Origin: Hyphomicrobium zavarzinii ATCC 27496
GTDB lineage: Bacteria > Pseudomonadota > Alphaproteobacteria > Rhizobiales > Hyphomicrobiaceae
DNA length: 64,000 bases
NCBI RefSeq assembly: GCF_000383415.1
Contig: NZ_KB911258.1
Coordinates: 268,267-332,266, forward strand
Reading direction: 5' to 3'
Part shown: in pieces, positions 53,443-63,717 of the stretch
Numbering within the stretch: position 1 is the stretch's first letter
Layout: every line of letters starts with the position of its first letter
Program-made: the position numbers and the translations under genes
Notes under the pieces: model-generated
The model's database searches: none
Seen by the model: only the letters and a program-made list of their open reading frames with translations
What the model was told of the DNA's origin: nothing

Positions 53443-56328
53443 ATGAGCCTGATCAAAGAAACCGACTTCGGCACCCCGGCGTCCAAGTCCGAGAAGCTCG
53501 TGACGCTGACCATCGACGGCGTCGAGGTGACGGTGCCCGAAGGCACGTCCATCATGCGCGCCGCTATGGACATGGGCACCACCATCCCCAAGCTCTGCGC
53601 CACCGACATGCTGGAGAGCTTCGGCTCCTGCCGCCTCTGTCTCGTGGAGATCGAGGGCCGCAACGGCACGCCCGCATCCTGCACCACGCCGGTCGCACCG
53701 GGCATCTCCGTCAAGACGCAGACCCCGCGTCTTGCAGCCATCCGCAAGGGCGTGATGGAGCTCTACATTTCGGACCATCCGCTCGACTGCCTCACCTGCG
53801 CGGCCAACGGCGATTGCGAGCTGCAGGATATGGCCGGCGCTGTCGGCCTGCGTGACGTGCGTTACGGCTACGATGGTGCGAACCACGTCTTCGCAAAGAG
53901 CCGCGTCGACGGCGCCGCCAACGACCAGTGGCTGGCAAAGGACGAGAGCAACCCGTACTTCACCTACGATCCCTCCAAGTGCATCGTCTGCAATCGCTGC
54001 GTGCGCGCTTGCGAGGAGGTCCAGGGCACCTTCGCGCTCACCATCTCCGGCCGTGGCTTCGACAGCCGCGTGTCGCCCGGCATGAACGAAGCCTTCCTCG
54101 ACAGCGAGTGCGTGTCGTGTGGCGCCTGCGTGCAGGCTTGCCCGACTGCCACGCTGATCGAGAAGCCCGTCATCGAGATCGGCCAGCCCGAGCATTCCGC
54201 CATCACCACCTGCGCCTACTGCGGCGTCGGCTGCTCCTTCAAGGCTGAGATGCGCGGCGAGGAAGTCGTGCGCATGGTTCCGTGGAAGGACGGCAAGGCC
54301 AACCGCGGCCACTCCTGCGTCAAGGGCCGCTTCGCTTACGGCTACGCCACCCATCCCGATCGCATCATGAAGCCGATGGTGCGCGACAAGGTCACCGATC
54401 CCTGGCGTGAGACCACCTGGGAAGAGGCGATCGGCCGCGTCGCATCCGAGTTCAAGCGCATCCAGGACAAGTACGGCCGCACCGCTGTCGGCGGCATCAC
54501 CTCCTCGCGCTGCACGAACGAGGAGGCCTACCTCGTGCAGAAGCTCATCCGCGCCGGCTTCGGCGTGAACAACGTCGACACCTGCGCCCGCGTCTGCCAT
54601 TCGCCGACGGGCTACGGTCTCAAGACGACTCTGGGTGAGTCGGCCGGTACGCAGGACTTCGACTCGGTCGAAGAGTCCGACGTCATCATGGTCATCGGCG
54701 CCAACCCCACGGACGCCCATCCCGTGTTCGGCAGCCGCATGAAGAAGCGCCTGCGTGAAGGCGCGAAGCTGATCGTCGTCGATCCGCGCCGCACCGATCT
54801 CGTCAAGTCGCCCCACATCAAGGCCGACTACCATCTGGCACTCCAGCCGGGCACCAACGTCGCCGTCGTCACGGCCATGGCTCATGTCATCGTGACCGAG
54901 GGCCTCCTCAACGAGAAGTTCATCCGCGAGCGCTGCGAGATCGACGCGTTCGAGGAGTGGAAGGCTTTCGTTTCCGAGGAGCGCAACTCTCCGGAGGCGA
55001 TGGAGCAGTACACCGGCGTTCCGGCGGCTGACATCCGCGGAGCCGCGCGCCTTTACGCCACCGGCGGCAACGGCGCGATCTACTACGGCCTCGGCGTCAC
55101 GGAGCACTCGCAGGGCTCCACCACCGTCATCGGCATCGCGAACCTTGCAATGGCCACCGGCAACTTCGGCCGGCCCGGCGTCGGCGTGAACCCGCTGCGC
55201 GGCCAGAACAACGTGCAAGGCTCCTGCGACATGGCCTCGTTCCCGCACGAGCTCACGGGCTATCGCCACGTCTCGGATACCGCGACGCGGACGCTCTTCG
55301 AGAAGGAGTGGAACTGCAAGCTCGATCCGGAGCCGGGTCTGCGCATCACCAACATGCTGGATGCGGCCGTCGAGGGCTCGTTCAAGGCGATCTACATCCA
55401 GGGCGAGGACATTCTCCAGTCCGATCCCAACACGCATCACGTCGCCGCTGGCCTCGAGGCCATGGAGTGCGTCGTCGTGCAGGATCTCTTCCTGAACGAG
55501 ACCGCGCGCTATGCCCACGTGTTCCTGCCGGGTTGCACCTTCCTCGAGAAGGACGGCACCTTCACCAACGCCGAGCGCCGCGTGCAGCTCGTGCGTCGCG
55601 TGATGAAGCCGAAGAATGGCTACGGCGATTGGGAGGTCACCCAGCTCATCGCCAAGGAGCTCGGCCTCGATTGGAACTACAAGCACCCGAGCGAGATCAT
55701 GGACGAGATCGCGCGTCTGACGCCGACCTTCACCAACATCTCGTTCAAGCGCATCGAGGAGCTCGGCGGCTCGGTCCAGTGGCCGTGCAACGACGAGGCC
55801 CCCGAGGGCACCCCGATCATGCACATCGAAGAGTTCGTGCGTGGCAAGGGCCGCTTCCTGATGACGGAGTACGTGCCGACCGATGAGCGCACCGGACCGC
55901 GGTATCCGCTGATCCTCACCACCGGCCGCATCCTGTCGCAGTACAACGTCGGCGCGCAGACGCGGCGTACCGACAATGTCGTCTGGCATCCCGAGGACGT
56001 GCTGGAGATCCATCCGCACGACGCGGAGGCTCGCGGCATCAAGAACGGCGACTGGGTCGCCATCAAGAGCCGCGCGGGCGAGACGGCGCTCCATGCGCTG
56101 ATCACCGATCGCGTGGCGCCGGGCGTCGTCTACACGACGTTCCACCATCCGCTGTGCCAGGCCAACGTCATCACCACGGATTTCTCGGACTGGGCGACCA
56201 ACTGCCCCGAGTACAAGGTGACGGCGGTCGAGGTCTCGCGCTCGAATGGCCCGACCACGTATCAGCAGGAGTACGAGGAGTTCTCCGATCTCACCCGGCG
56301 CATCGTGCCGGCCGAAGCCGCGGAGTAG
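53443..56328 (+). CDS. fdsA: Formate dehydrogenase alpha subunit (Mo/W-bis-MGD)
   Basis: 961 residues. N-terminal plant-type [2Fe-2S] (FGSCRLCLVEIEG), His-Cys3 [4Fe-4S] (DHPLDCLTCAANGDCEL), two ferredoxin-type clusters (CIVCNRCVRACEEV, CVSCGACVQACPTATL) and the Mo-domain [4Fe-4S] (CAYCGVGCSF). The catalytic ligand is Cys in DTCARVCHSPTG; no in-frame TGA, so selenocysteine is not used. It oxidises formate to CO2 in the cytoplasm. fdhD follows 5 bp downstream. Confidence 0.97.
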   Translation: MSLIKETDFGTPASKSEKLVTLTIDGVEVTVPEGTSIMRAAMDMGTTIPKLCATDMLESFGSCRLCLVEIEGRNGTPASCTTPVAPGISVKTQTPRLAAIRKGVMELYISDHPLDCLTCAANGDCELQDMAGAVGLRDVRYGYDGANHVFAKSRVDGAANDQWLAKDESNPYFTYDPSKCIVCNRCVRACEEVQGTFALTISGRGFDSRVSPGMNEAFLDSECVSCGACVQACPTATLIEKPVIEIGQPEHSAITTCAYCGVGCSFKAEMRGEEVVRMVPWKDGKANRGHSCVKGRFAYGYATHPDRIMKPMVRDKVTDPWRETTWEEAIGRVASEFKRIQDKYGRTAVGGITSSRCTNEEAYLVQKLIRAGFGVNNVDTCARVCHSPTGYGLKTTLGESAGTQDFDSVEESDVIMVIGANPTDAHPVFGSRMKKRLREGAKLIVVDPRRTDLVKSPHIKADYHLALQPGTNVAVVTAMAHVIVTEGLLNEKFIRERCEIDAFEEWKAFVSEERNSPEAMEQYTGVPAADIRGAARLYATGGNGAIYYGLGVTEHSQGSTTVIGIANLAMATGNFGRPGVGVNPLRGQNNVQGSCDMASFPHELTGYRHVSDTATRTLFEKEWNCKLDPEPGLRITNMLDAAVEGSFKAIYIQGEDILQSDPNTHHVAAGLEAMECVVVQDLFLNETARYAHVFLPGCTFLEKDGTFTNAERRVQLVRRVMKPKNGYGDWEVTQLIAKELGLDWNYKHPSEIMDEIARLTPTFTNISFKRIEELGGSVQWPCNDEAPEGTPIMHIEEFVRGKGRFLMTEYVPTDERTGPRYPLILTTGRILSQYNVGAQTRRTDNVVWHPEDVLEIHPHDAEARGIKNGDWVAIKSRAGETALHALITDRVAPGVVYTTFHHPLCQANVITTDFSDWATNCPEYKVTAVEVSRSNGPTTYQQEYEEFSDLTRRIVPAEAAE

Positions 56329-56333
56329 CTTCG

Positions 56334-57191
56334 ATGGCGGAGACGTCTGCGCGCGTGCCCTCGCGCCGGGTGTCTAAAGCCCGCGTCGAGGACACACAGC
56401 GGCTCATCCCGGAAGAGGTGCCGGTGGCGCTCGTCTATGACGGCTCGACACATGCCGTCATGATGGCGACGCCGGCCGACCTCGAGGATTTCGCAGTGGG
56501 CTTCTCGGTGACCGAAGGGATCATCGCAGGCCGCTCCGAGATCCGGGAGATCGAGATCGTGGAGCAGGAGAAGGGCATCGAGGCGCGGATGTGGCTCGCG
56601 CCGCAGAGCGGGCGCAACCATGCCGCCCGCCGCCGCCGTATTGCCGGGCCGACGGCCTGTGGTCTCTGCGGCGTCGAGAGCCTGGATGCCGCCGTACCGG
56701 AACCTCGGCGCGTCGGCAAGTCAGCTTCGGCGACTGCGGACGAGGTGCAGAAGGCCCTCGCCGCCATGCAGCCCCAGCAGACGCTCAACATCGCAACGCG
56801 GGCCGTGCATGCGGCGGCGTTCTGGGATTCGGCAAAGGGCACGATCGCGCTTCTCCGCGAGGACGTCGGACGCCACAACGCGCTCGACAAGCTCGTCGGC
56901 GCTGTGATGAGCGCTGGCCTGGATCCTGCGAAGGGCTTCGTGGTTCTCACGAGCCGCGTATCCGTCGAGATGGTTCAGAAGGCGGCAGCGCTCGGCGTCG
57001 AGATCCTCGTCGCCGTGTCTGCGCCCACCGCGCTGGCTCTGCGCGTCGCCGAGACGGCCGGGATCACCCTTGTCGCTGTCGCGCGTCCCGACGCATTCGA
57101 GATTTTCACCCACCCTCATCGTATCGCACTTGCCGCGCAGCCTGGCGACGGCATTCGCCAGGAGACCCAAACGCATGCACTCCCCCTCTGA
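56334..57191 (+). CDS. fdhD: Formate dehydrogenase accessory sulfurtransferase
   Basis: 285 residues from the ATG at 56334. The CxxC motif is in TACGLCGVES; EEVPVALVYDGSTHAVMM and LLREDVGRHNALDKLVG are diagnostic. FdhD transfers sulfur to the molybdenum cofactor so that FdsA becomes active. It lies between fdsA and fdsD, and its 3' end overlaps the fdsD start by 17 bp. Confidence 0.95.
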   Translation: MAETSARVPSRRVSKARVEDTQRLIPEEVPVALVYDGSTHAVMMATPADLEDFAVGFSVTEGIIAGRSEIREIEIVEQEKGIEARMWLAPQSGRNHAARRRRIAGPTACGLCGVESLDAAVPEPRRVGKSASATADEVQKALAAMQPQQTLNIATRAVHAAAFWDSAKGTIALLREDVGRHNALDKLVGAVMSAGLDPAKGFVVLTSRVSVEMVQKAAALGVEILVAVSAPTALALRVAETAGITLVAVARPDAFEIFTHPHRIALAAQPGDGIRQETQTHALPL

Positions 57192-57489
57192 CGCGCTCGT
57201 CCGTATGGCCAACGACATCGGCAAGTTCTTCCGCTCTCAGGGCGAGGAGCGCGCGGTGGTCGGCATCGCCGATCACATCCAGAAGTTCTGGGAGCCGCGC
57301 ATGAAGAAGCAGATCTTCGAGCACCTGGACGAAGGCGGCGCCGGGCTCGATCCGCTGGCGTTGAAGGCGCTCGAGAAGCTCAAGTTCGATATGCGTGGCA
57401 AGCCCACGGCGGCCGAGGCAAAGGCCGCGATCGAGGCTGAGGCGCAAGCGAAGGCTGCGGGCGCCGGGCGCAAAAGCGCGCGCCGCTAA
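57175..57489 (+). CDS. fdsD: Formate dehydrogenase delta subunit
   Basis: 104 residues. LVRMANDIGKFFRSQG and IADHIQKFWEPRMKKQI are typical of FdsD, a small helical protein needed for assembly or stability of the soluble formate dehydrogenase. The C-terminus is Ala/Lys-rich. The start overlaps the end of fdhD by 17 bp in a different frame. A bidirectional hairpin follows. Confidence 0.93.
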   Translation: MHSPSDALVRMANDIGKFFRSQGEERAVVGIADHIQKFWEPRMKKQIFEHLDEGGAGLDPLALKALEKLKFDMRGKPTAAEAKAAIEAEAQAKAAGAGRKSARR

Positions 57490-57528
57490 AACCCCGTCTC
57501 GCGCAGAACGTCCCGCACAGAGTTACGG

Positions 57529-57569
57529 GCCGGCCGCGGCGCTGCACAGGCAGCACCACCGCGGCCGGC
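57529..57569. terminator. Long hairpin between fdsD and DUF779 gene
   Basis: GCCGGCCGCGG (57529-57539) pairs perfectly with CCGCGGCCGGC (57559-57569); inside, GCTGC-ACAG-GCAGC forms a second stem. It sits between convergent genes and could terminate both, with AAATCTTTG on the right side. Confidence 0.8.
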
Positions 57570-57578
57570 AAATCTTTG

Positions 57579-57980
57579 TTACGACAGGACTGGCTCGCGC
57601 TCGGCGCCGGTTGGCGGACGGCCGATCTTGTCCAGCTCGTCGTATTCGGCCTCCGTGAACACGCGCGAGCGCGTCAGGAAGCGGACGCCCTCGGGGGCTT
57701 CCAGCGAGAAGCCCGATCCGCGGCCGGGCACCACGTCGATTATGAGATGCGTGTGCTGCCAATAGTCGAACTGCGCCGCGCCCATGTAGAACGGCTGCCC
57801 GCCGATCTCCCCCAGATAGACATCCTGCGCGCCGACGCGGAATTCCTTGCGCGGGTAGCACATGGGAGCGCTGCCGTCGCAGCATCCGCCCGACTGATGG
57901 AACAGCAGCGGACCGTGCATGCCCTTGATCTTCTCGATCATCGCGAGCGCTTCCGGCGTTGCCGAAACTCGTTCGACCAT
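57579..57980 (-). CDS. DUF779-family protein with cysteine cluster
   Basis: 133 residues from the ATG at 57980, preceded by a near-perfect AAGGAGGT site. The family motifs FHQSGGCCDGSAPMCYP and DVYLGEIGGQPFYMG, then GRGSGFSLEAPEGVRFLTRSR, identify DUF779. Proteins of this family are often encoded beside acetaldehyde-type aldehyde dehydrogenases, as here. The Cys pair plus a third Cys may bind a metal or have a redox role, but biochemical function is unknown. A second DUF779 paralogue lies on the other side of the isochorismatase-like gene. Confidence 0.92.
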   Translation of the reverse strand: MVERVSATPEALAMIEKIKGMHGPLLFHQSGGCCDGSAPMCYPRKEFRVGAQDVYLGEIGGQPFYMGAAQFDYWQHTHLIIDVVPGRGSGFSLEAPEGVRFLTRSRVFTEAEYDELDKIGRPPTGAEREPVLS

Positions 57981-58017
57981 TGTGACCTCCTTCATGCCTC
58001 CCGACCGAGGCGCCTTG

Positions 58018-58620
58018 TTAAGCCGGCACCTTGTCCTCGGACGGTACCACAATCGCGAAGATGTCGCTCAACGCCGTCAGCGCGCCGTTGTGCAGCTCTT
58101 CGGCCGACAGATCGCCGCCCACGGGGTTCTTGAGCGAGCGCGTGGCCGTGGCATTGCCCACCACCGTCGTGCGGTAGCCGTGATTGAAGGCTGCCCGCGC
58201 CGTCGAGTTCACACATACATGGGTCATGAAGCCCGCGAGCACCAGGTCCGTAACGCCGAGGCGCTTCAATTCGGCGTCGAGATCGGTCTGCTCGAACGAA
58301 CTGGGAAACGCCTTGGTGATGACCTTCTCGCCGGCGGCCGGCGCCACCACGTCGGCGATAGAGCCGATGTGCGCGCGCACGTCGTAGGGGCTGCCCGGTC
58401 CTGCATCATGCTGAATGTGAATGACGGGCGCACCGGAATCGCGCGCGCGCTTCAGAAGCTTGGCGCACTGCGCGAGCGCGGGCTCCACGCCTTCGAGCTG
58501 CATGATGCCCTCACGGTAGGTGTTCTGGCAGTCGATCAGCACGAGCGCCGATTGCGAGAGCGGCGCGGGCGTATCCGGCAGAGCGAGGAGCGAGCGGAGG
58601 GTAGGGCGTGTATCAGTCAT
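58018..58620 (-). CDS. Isochorismatase-like cysteine hydrolase
   Basis: 200 residues. The catalytic pattern is Asp in LVLIDCQNTYREG, Lys in VITKAFPSSFEQT and Cys in LVLAGFMTHVCVNSTARAA. The fold covers nicotinamidases, N-carbamoylsarcosine amidases and related amidohydrolases. The gene lies between two DUF779 paralogues and overlaps the upstream one by ATGA. The substrate is unknown. Confidence 0.9.
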   Translation of the reverse strand: MTDTRPTLRSLLALPDTPAPLSQSALVLIDCQNTYREGIMQLEGVEPALAQCAKLLKRARDSGAPVIHIQHDAGPGSPYDVRAHIGSIADVVAPAAGEKVITKAFPSSFEQTDLDAELKRLGVTDLVLAGFMTHVCVNSTARAAFNHGYRTTVVGNATATRSLKNPVGGDLSAEELHNGALTALSDIFAIVVPSEDKVPA

Positions 58621-59024
58621 CGGTTGGTGTCCTTGAATGGAAGTGAAGGCGGCGCGCCCGCCGCCAGGATTGCGTTCGCGTCCCAGACACGTTTGCTGGG
58701 ATTGGCCCGTTTGCGCAACGTGAAGTGAACGCCGCGAGGCCCTTCGAGCGAAAAGCCCGGTCCCAGTCCGTGCGCGACATCGAGAATGAGCGTGCTGCCA
58801 CGCCAGTACTCGATCTCGCTCGTCATCAGGAAAAGAGGAACCTCGTCGATCGTTCCCATCAGCACGTCGCGGGCGCCAAGGTTGAGCTCGTCCGTCTTGA
58901 GGCAGATGACCGTGACCCCATAGCTCCCGGACACGTGAATGGTGAGGGAGCCATGCTCGCCTTTGAGCTCTGCGATCAGCTCTCGTGCGGCCTTGGTCGC
59001 GGTAAGCGTCGTCATGCCGGGCAT
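58617..59024 (-). CDS. Second DUF779-family protein, lacking the cysteine cluster
   Basis: About 135 residues from the ATG at 59024 (or 59015); a TTG at 59063 is unlikely because it falls inside the terminator of the aldehyde dehydrogenase gene. The region GARDVLMGTIDEVPLFLM and GLGPGFSLEGPRGVHFTL aligns with DUF779. The stretch that carries CC and C in the paralogue reads HVSGSYGVTVICLKTDE here, so the cysteine pair is gone. It overlaps the isochorismatase-like gene by 4 bp. Function unknown; possibly a regulatory or substrate-specific variant. Confidence 0.82.
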   Translation of the reverse strand: MPGMTTLTATKAARELIAELKGEHGSLTIHVSGSYGVTVICLKTDELNLGARDVLMGTIDEVPLFLMTSEIEYWRGSTLILDVAHGLGPGFSLEGPRGVHFTLRKRANPSKRVWDANAILAAGAPPSLPFKDTNR

Positions 59025-59060
59025 GAGCTTTCGAAAGGCGCGGGCTTCCGGTGCCTGTTC

Positions 59061-59095
59061 CAAACAAAAACAGCGCGGCCTTTCGGCCGCGCTGT
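59061..59095 (-). terminator. Rho-independent terminator after aldehyde dehydrogenase gene
   Basis: ACAGCGCGGCC (59070-59080) pairs perfectly with GGCCGCGCTGT (59085-59095) around TTTC; on the minus strand a TTTTTGTTT tract follows (59061-59070). It separates the aldehyde dehydrogenase from the DUF779-hydrolase unit. Confidence 0.92.
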
Positions 59096-59132
59096 GATGG
59101 AAGGAACCGACTTCGGAAGGTCCGGCCAGACC

Positions 59133-60653
<1,521 letters not shown>

Positions 60654-61089
60654 GGGGGGCTCCTCCTCGAGGGTGCGTAATCCAGGTGTGCCGAGGCAGG
60701 CCTGGTTCTTTGTTATTCTGGCTAATATGCAGCTTAATTAGTGAGGCCGTCACGCTCCGTCTATACCACGAAGGTCTAGATCGTGGTGATTGCGATCAAG
60801 CTCCAGCCTGAGTTTCTTAGGCTCTTCGATTGTGAAAAGAATAAGTCGCGAATGATCGTCAGTTGCCATGCAGTTTTGTGCATGTGCTAACTGTAATCTC
60901 ACTTACGGCGCGCGAGGCCGGGAGCCTGAAAGCAGACGATTTCGCCTCAAGCAATTCATCGTTCAACTTCGCGGACGCTTCGGAGCGTGCTTGGAAACAC
61001 GCCGGATCAGGCAACCACTTTTCACCGGCTAGGTCTGGATGCGCCATGCCGGAGAAGCTCGTTCCCGAACTCGCCGGTTTTCAGAAACG
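60654..61089. other. Promoter region of aldehyde dehydrogenase
   Basis: 436 bp without a supported gene, markedly AT-richer than its surroundings. It contains inverted repeats CTAAT/ATTAG (60722-60741) and CATGCA/TGCATG (60867-60884). No sigma-54 -24/-12 element was found. Probably the regulatory region of the leftward gene. Confidence 0.4.
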
Positions 61090-62280
61090 CTAACGCGCCG
61101 CGTTGAGGCGGGCGAAGCCTGCGTCCAGGTCCGCGATGAGATCGCCCACGTCATCGAGACCCACATGCAACCTCAGCGCCGGTCCTTCCGCCGTCCACTG
61201 CGTTGCAGTGCGGTAGCGTTTCGGGTTGAACGGAACGATGAGGCTTTCGAAGCCGCCCCACGAATAGCCCATGCCAAAAAGCTCGATTCCGTCGAGCATG
61301 GCAGCCAGAGCCTTGCGGGGCGCGGGCTTCAGGATGATGGAGAAGAGGCCCGACGCACCGGAGTATTGCGTTTTCCACAGCGTATAACCGGGATCGGAGG
61401 GCAGGGCGGGGTGAAGCACGCGCTCCACCTCGGGCCGTGCCTTCAGCCATTCGGCGACCGCGAGGCCCGAGCGATGGTGGCGCTCGAGGCGAACGGCGAG
61501 CGTCCTGAGCCCGCGTAGCCCGAGATAGGTCTCTTCCGTGCCGGGACAGCCGCCGAGCGTGGCGCGCGCATCCTCGACGAGCTTTGCCGTGCGCGCGTTC
61601 GCCGTGATCGCACCCAGCATGGCATCTGCATGACCCACGATGTATTTCGTGGCGGCGTTGATCGACACGTCCACGCCGTGGTCGAGGGGACGGAAATAGA
61701 GCGGCGTCGCCCACGTGTTGTCCATCAGCACGGTGACGTCCCGTGCGCGCGCCGCCTGCACGATGGCGCCGATATCCTGCATTTCGAACGTCAGCGAGCC
61801 CGGACTTTCCGTGAAGATGACGCGAGTGTTCGGCTGAATGAGCTCCGCGATGCCACCCCCCGCGAGCGGGTCGTAATAGGTCGTCGCCACGCCGAGGCGC
61901 GCGAGCAGCGTATCGCAGAAGCGCCGCGTAGGCTGGTAGACGCTGTCCACCATCAGCACGTGATCGCCGGCTTTCACGAATGCGAGGATGGCGGTTATGA
62001 CGGCCTGATACCCCGAGGAGGTGAGCAGGGTGCGCGCGCCGCCTTCGAGGCTGCAGATCGCCTCTTCCAGCGCGGCGGTCGTGGGCGTTCCGTGCCGCCC
62101 GTACTTGAACGGCTGCTCATCGTAAGCCTCGATGGCATCCAGCGTGGGAAAAATCACGGTCGAGCCGCGATAGACCGGCGGATTGACGAAGCCGTGCTGG
62201 CGGGCGGGGTCGCGCCCGCTGTGCAGGATCTCGGTTTCCGGACGCCGGGATTTGCCGGAGCCATCTTTCGGTTTCGTCAT
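61090..62280 (-). CDS. metC: Cystathionine beta-lyase-like PLP enzyme
   Basis: 396 residues from the ATG at 62280, with GAGGGA 9 bases upstream. The PLP lysine is in INAATKYIVGHADAMLG; YGRHGTPTTAALEEAICSLEGG and the Tyr in VYQPTRRF are typical of the Cys/Met metabolism family. It cleaves C-S bonds of cystathionine or cysteine to give homocysteine or sulfide plus pyruvate. It could share control with the divergent binding-protein gene through a palindrome at 62435. Cystathionine gamma-type activity is less likely. Confidence 0.9.
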   Translation of the reverse strand: MTKPKDGSGKSRRPETEILHSGRDPARQHGFVNPPVYRGSTVIFPTLDAIEAYDEQPFKYGRHGTPTTAALEEAICSLEGGARTLLTSSGYQAVITAILAFVKAGDHVLMVDSVYQPTRRFCDTLLARLGVATTYYDPLAGGGIAELIQPNTRVIFTESPGSLTFEMQDIGAIVQAARARDVTVLMDNTWATPLYFRPLDHGVDVSINAATKYIVGHADAMLGAITANARTAKLVEDARATLGGCPGTEETYLGLRGLRTLAVRLERHHRSGLAVAEWLKARPEVERVLHPALPSDPGYTLWKTQYSGASGLFSIILKPAPRKALAAMLDGIELFGMGYSWGGFESLIVPFNPKRYRTATQWTAEGPALRLHVGLDDVGDLIADLDAGFARLNAAR

Positions 62281-62599
62281 AGGTTCGGATCCCTCGGGCG
62301 GATCGGCAGGACGTGCCGTCCGAGCCGCCTTGAAAAGCAGCAGAAAATCATAAATCGGGCCGTGCGGAGATCGATCCGGCGCCACCTGCACGGGAGGGGT
62401 GAGCCGAGCGCCCTTTGACGCAAGTTTCCACTGTGGTCAAGGGCTTGACCATCCGGGCGCAACGCGGGATGTGTGACGGGCGGGATGCGTACGGCGCGGC
62501 CGCCCTTCGCGACCCACGCGACGGTACACGAAATGCCGGCGGGCCCGCCAGAGCGCTGGGTTTGCCGCCGACGTTCCACTGATCCGGAGGCCCCCACCC
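62281..62599. other. Divergent region between metC-like and amino-acid binding-protein genes
   Basis: 319 bp without a supported gene. The main feature is the near-perfect palindrome GGTCAAGGGCTTGACC (62435-62450). No SAM-II riboswitch motif upstream of the metC-like gene. Confidence 0.45.
62435..62450. promoter_or_regulatory. Palindrome GGTCAAG-GG-CTTGACC
   Basis: Two 7-bp arms, GGTCAAG (62435-62441) and CTTGACC (62444-62450), are perfect inverted complements around two bases. It is centred between the divergent genes and contains TTGACC, which could be a -35 element in either direction. An operator is likely; the regulator is not in the window. Confidence 0.5.
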
Positions 62600-63670
62600 G
62601 TGACGCCTGATCGCCAGACGACCGATCTCGCGCACCCTAGGTCTCAGGGAGCGCGCGGGCTGGTCCTGGTCATGGCTGCCGCTCTGATGGGCCTGCCCGC
62701 GGCCTCCACGGCAGGCAACGCGTCGACGCTCGACGAGGTGCGCACCCGGGGGCATCTGGTTTGCGGCGTGACCGAGGGGATGCCCGGCTTTGCCGCCGTC
62801 GCCGCCGACGGCACCTGGGCCGGCTTCGACATCGATTTCTGCGGCGCCGTGGCCGCAGCCGTCCTGGGCCGCAAGGATGCGGTGAAGTACCGGGTCGTGT
62901 CCTCGGCAAACCGGTTCCAGGTTCTGACCTCCGGCGAGGTGGACCTCTTGCCTCGCGCCAGCGCCAGAACGCTTTCGCGCGACACCGAATACGGCGTGCG
63001 GTTCGTCGGAACCCTGTTCCACGACGGCCAAGGCTTCCTGGTGAGGCGCGGCCATGCGGTGGCGAGCGTGCTCGAGCTGTCCGGCGCCTCCGTCTGCGTC
63101 ATGACCGGCACCAGCGCCGAGCGCGGCCTCGAGACCTACTTTCAGACCCGCAAGATGCGATACCAGCTCGTCGCGTCCGAGAAGTGGGTCGACGCAGCGA
63201 AGGCCTACGCCGATGGCGCCTGCACGTTGTTGACCGGAGACATCACCACCCTCGCGGCCGAGCGCAGCCGCCTCGTCAATCCGGCCGAGCATGTGATTCT
63301 GCCCGAGCTGATCACCAAGGAGATGCTCGGCCCCGTCATCCGCCAGGGCGACGAGCAATGGTTCTCCATCGTCCGCTGGACCGTGGAGGCGCTGATCGCG
63401 GCCGAAGAGCTCGGCATCACCAGCCAGGGCATCGAAGGCCTGCGCAGCTCGAACAATCTGGATGTACGCCGCTTCCTGGGGCTCGAGGCGGATCTCGGTC
63501 AGCCCATGGGTCTCTCGCGCGACTGGAGCTATCAGCTCGTGAAGCAGGGCGGGAACTACGGAGAGCTGTTCGATCGCAACGTCGGATCGAGATCCGCGCT
63601 TGCGCTTGAGCGCGGCCTCAACAATCTTTGGACGAGGGGGGGGCTTCTGTCCGCGGCGCCGCTGCGCTGA
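62600..63670 (+). CDS. General L-amino acid-type ABC substrate-binding protein (AapJ-like)
   Basis: 356 residues from a GTG with GGAGG 9 bases upstream. A signal peptide ends at about TAGNAS. The mature protein begins VRTRGHLVCGVTEGMPGFA, with DGTWAGFDIDFCGAVAAAV, typical of AapJ/BztA periplasmic amino-acid receptors. No permease or ATPase follows within the window, so it is either an orphan receptor or its partners lie further right. The following gene encodes an unrelated-looking membrane protein. Confidence 0.9.
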   Translation: MTPDRQTTDLAHPRSQGARGLVLVMAAALMGLPAASTAGNASTLDEVRTRGHLVCGVTEGMPGFAAVAADGTWAGFDIDFCGAVAAAVLGRKDAVKYRVVSSANRFQVLTSGEVDLLPRASARTLSRDTEYGVRFVGTLFHDGQGFLVRRGHAVASVLELSGASVCVMTGTSAERGLETYFQTRKMRYQLVASEKWVDAAKAYADGACTLLTGDITTLAAERSRLVNPAEHVILPELITKEMLGPVIRQGDEQWFSIVRWTVEALIAAEELGITSQGIEGLRSSNNLDVRRFLGLEADLGQPMGLSRDWSYQLVKQGGNYGELFDRNVGSRSALALERGLNNLWTRGGLLSAAPLR

Positions 63671-63717
63671 GGAGAGGCTGTTTGCAGATATGAGACTGTG
63701 ATGAGGGAGAACCGCGC

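Noticed and set aside
54580-54620. Selenocysteine at the formate dehydrogenase active site
   Set aside because: The position is a normal Cys codon (ARVCHSPTG) and there is no in-frame TGA.
51751-56148. A 1465-codon open frame on the minus strand
   Set aside because: It is the antisense of fdsB and fdsA, whose proteins carry all expected cofactor motifs. Low stop frequency in GC-rich DNA explains the length.
60654-60760. Sigma-54 promoter for the aldehyde dehydrogenase
   Set aside because: A CGGCAC element occurs on the minus strand but no GC at the required -12 spacing.
62281-62599. SAM-II riboswitch before the metC-like gene
   Set aside because: The characteristic pseudoknot core sequence is absent.
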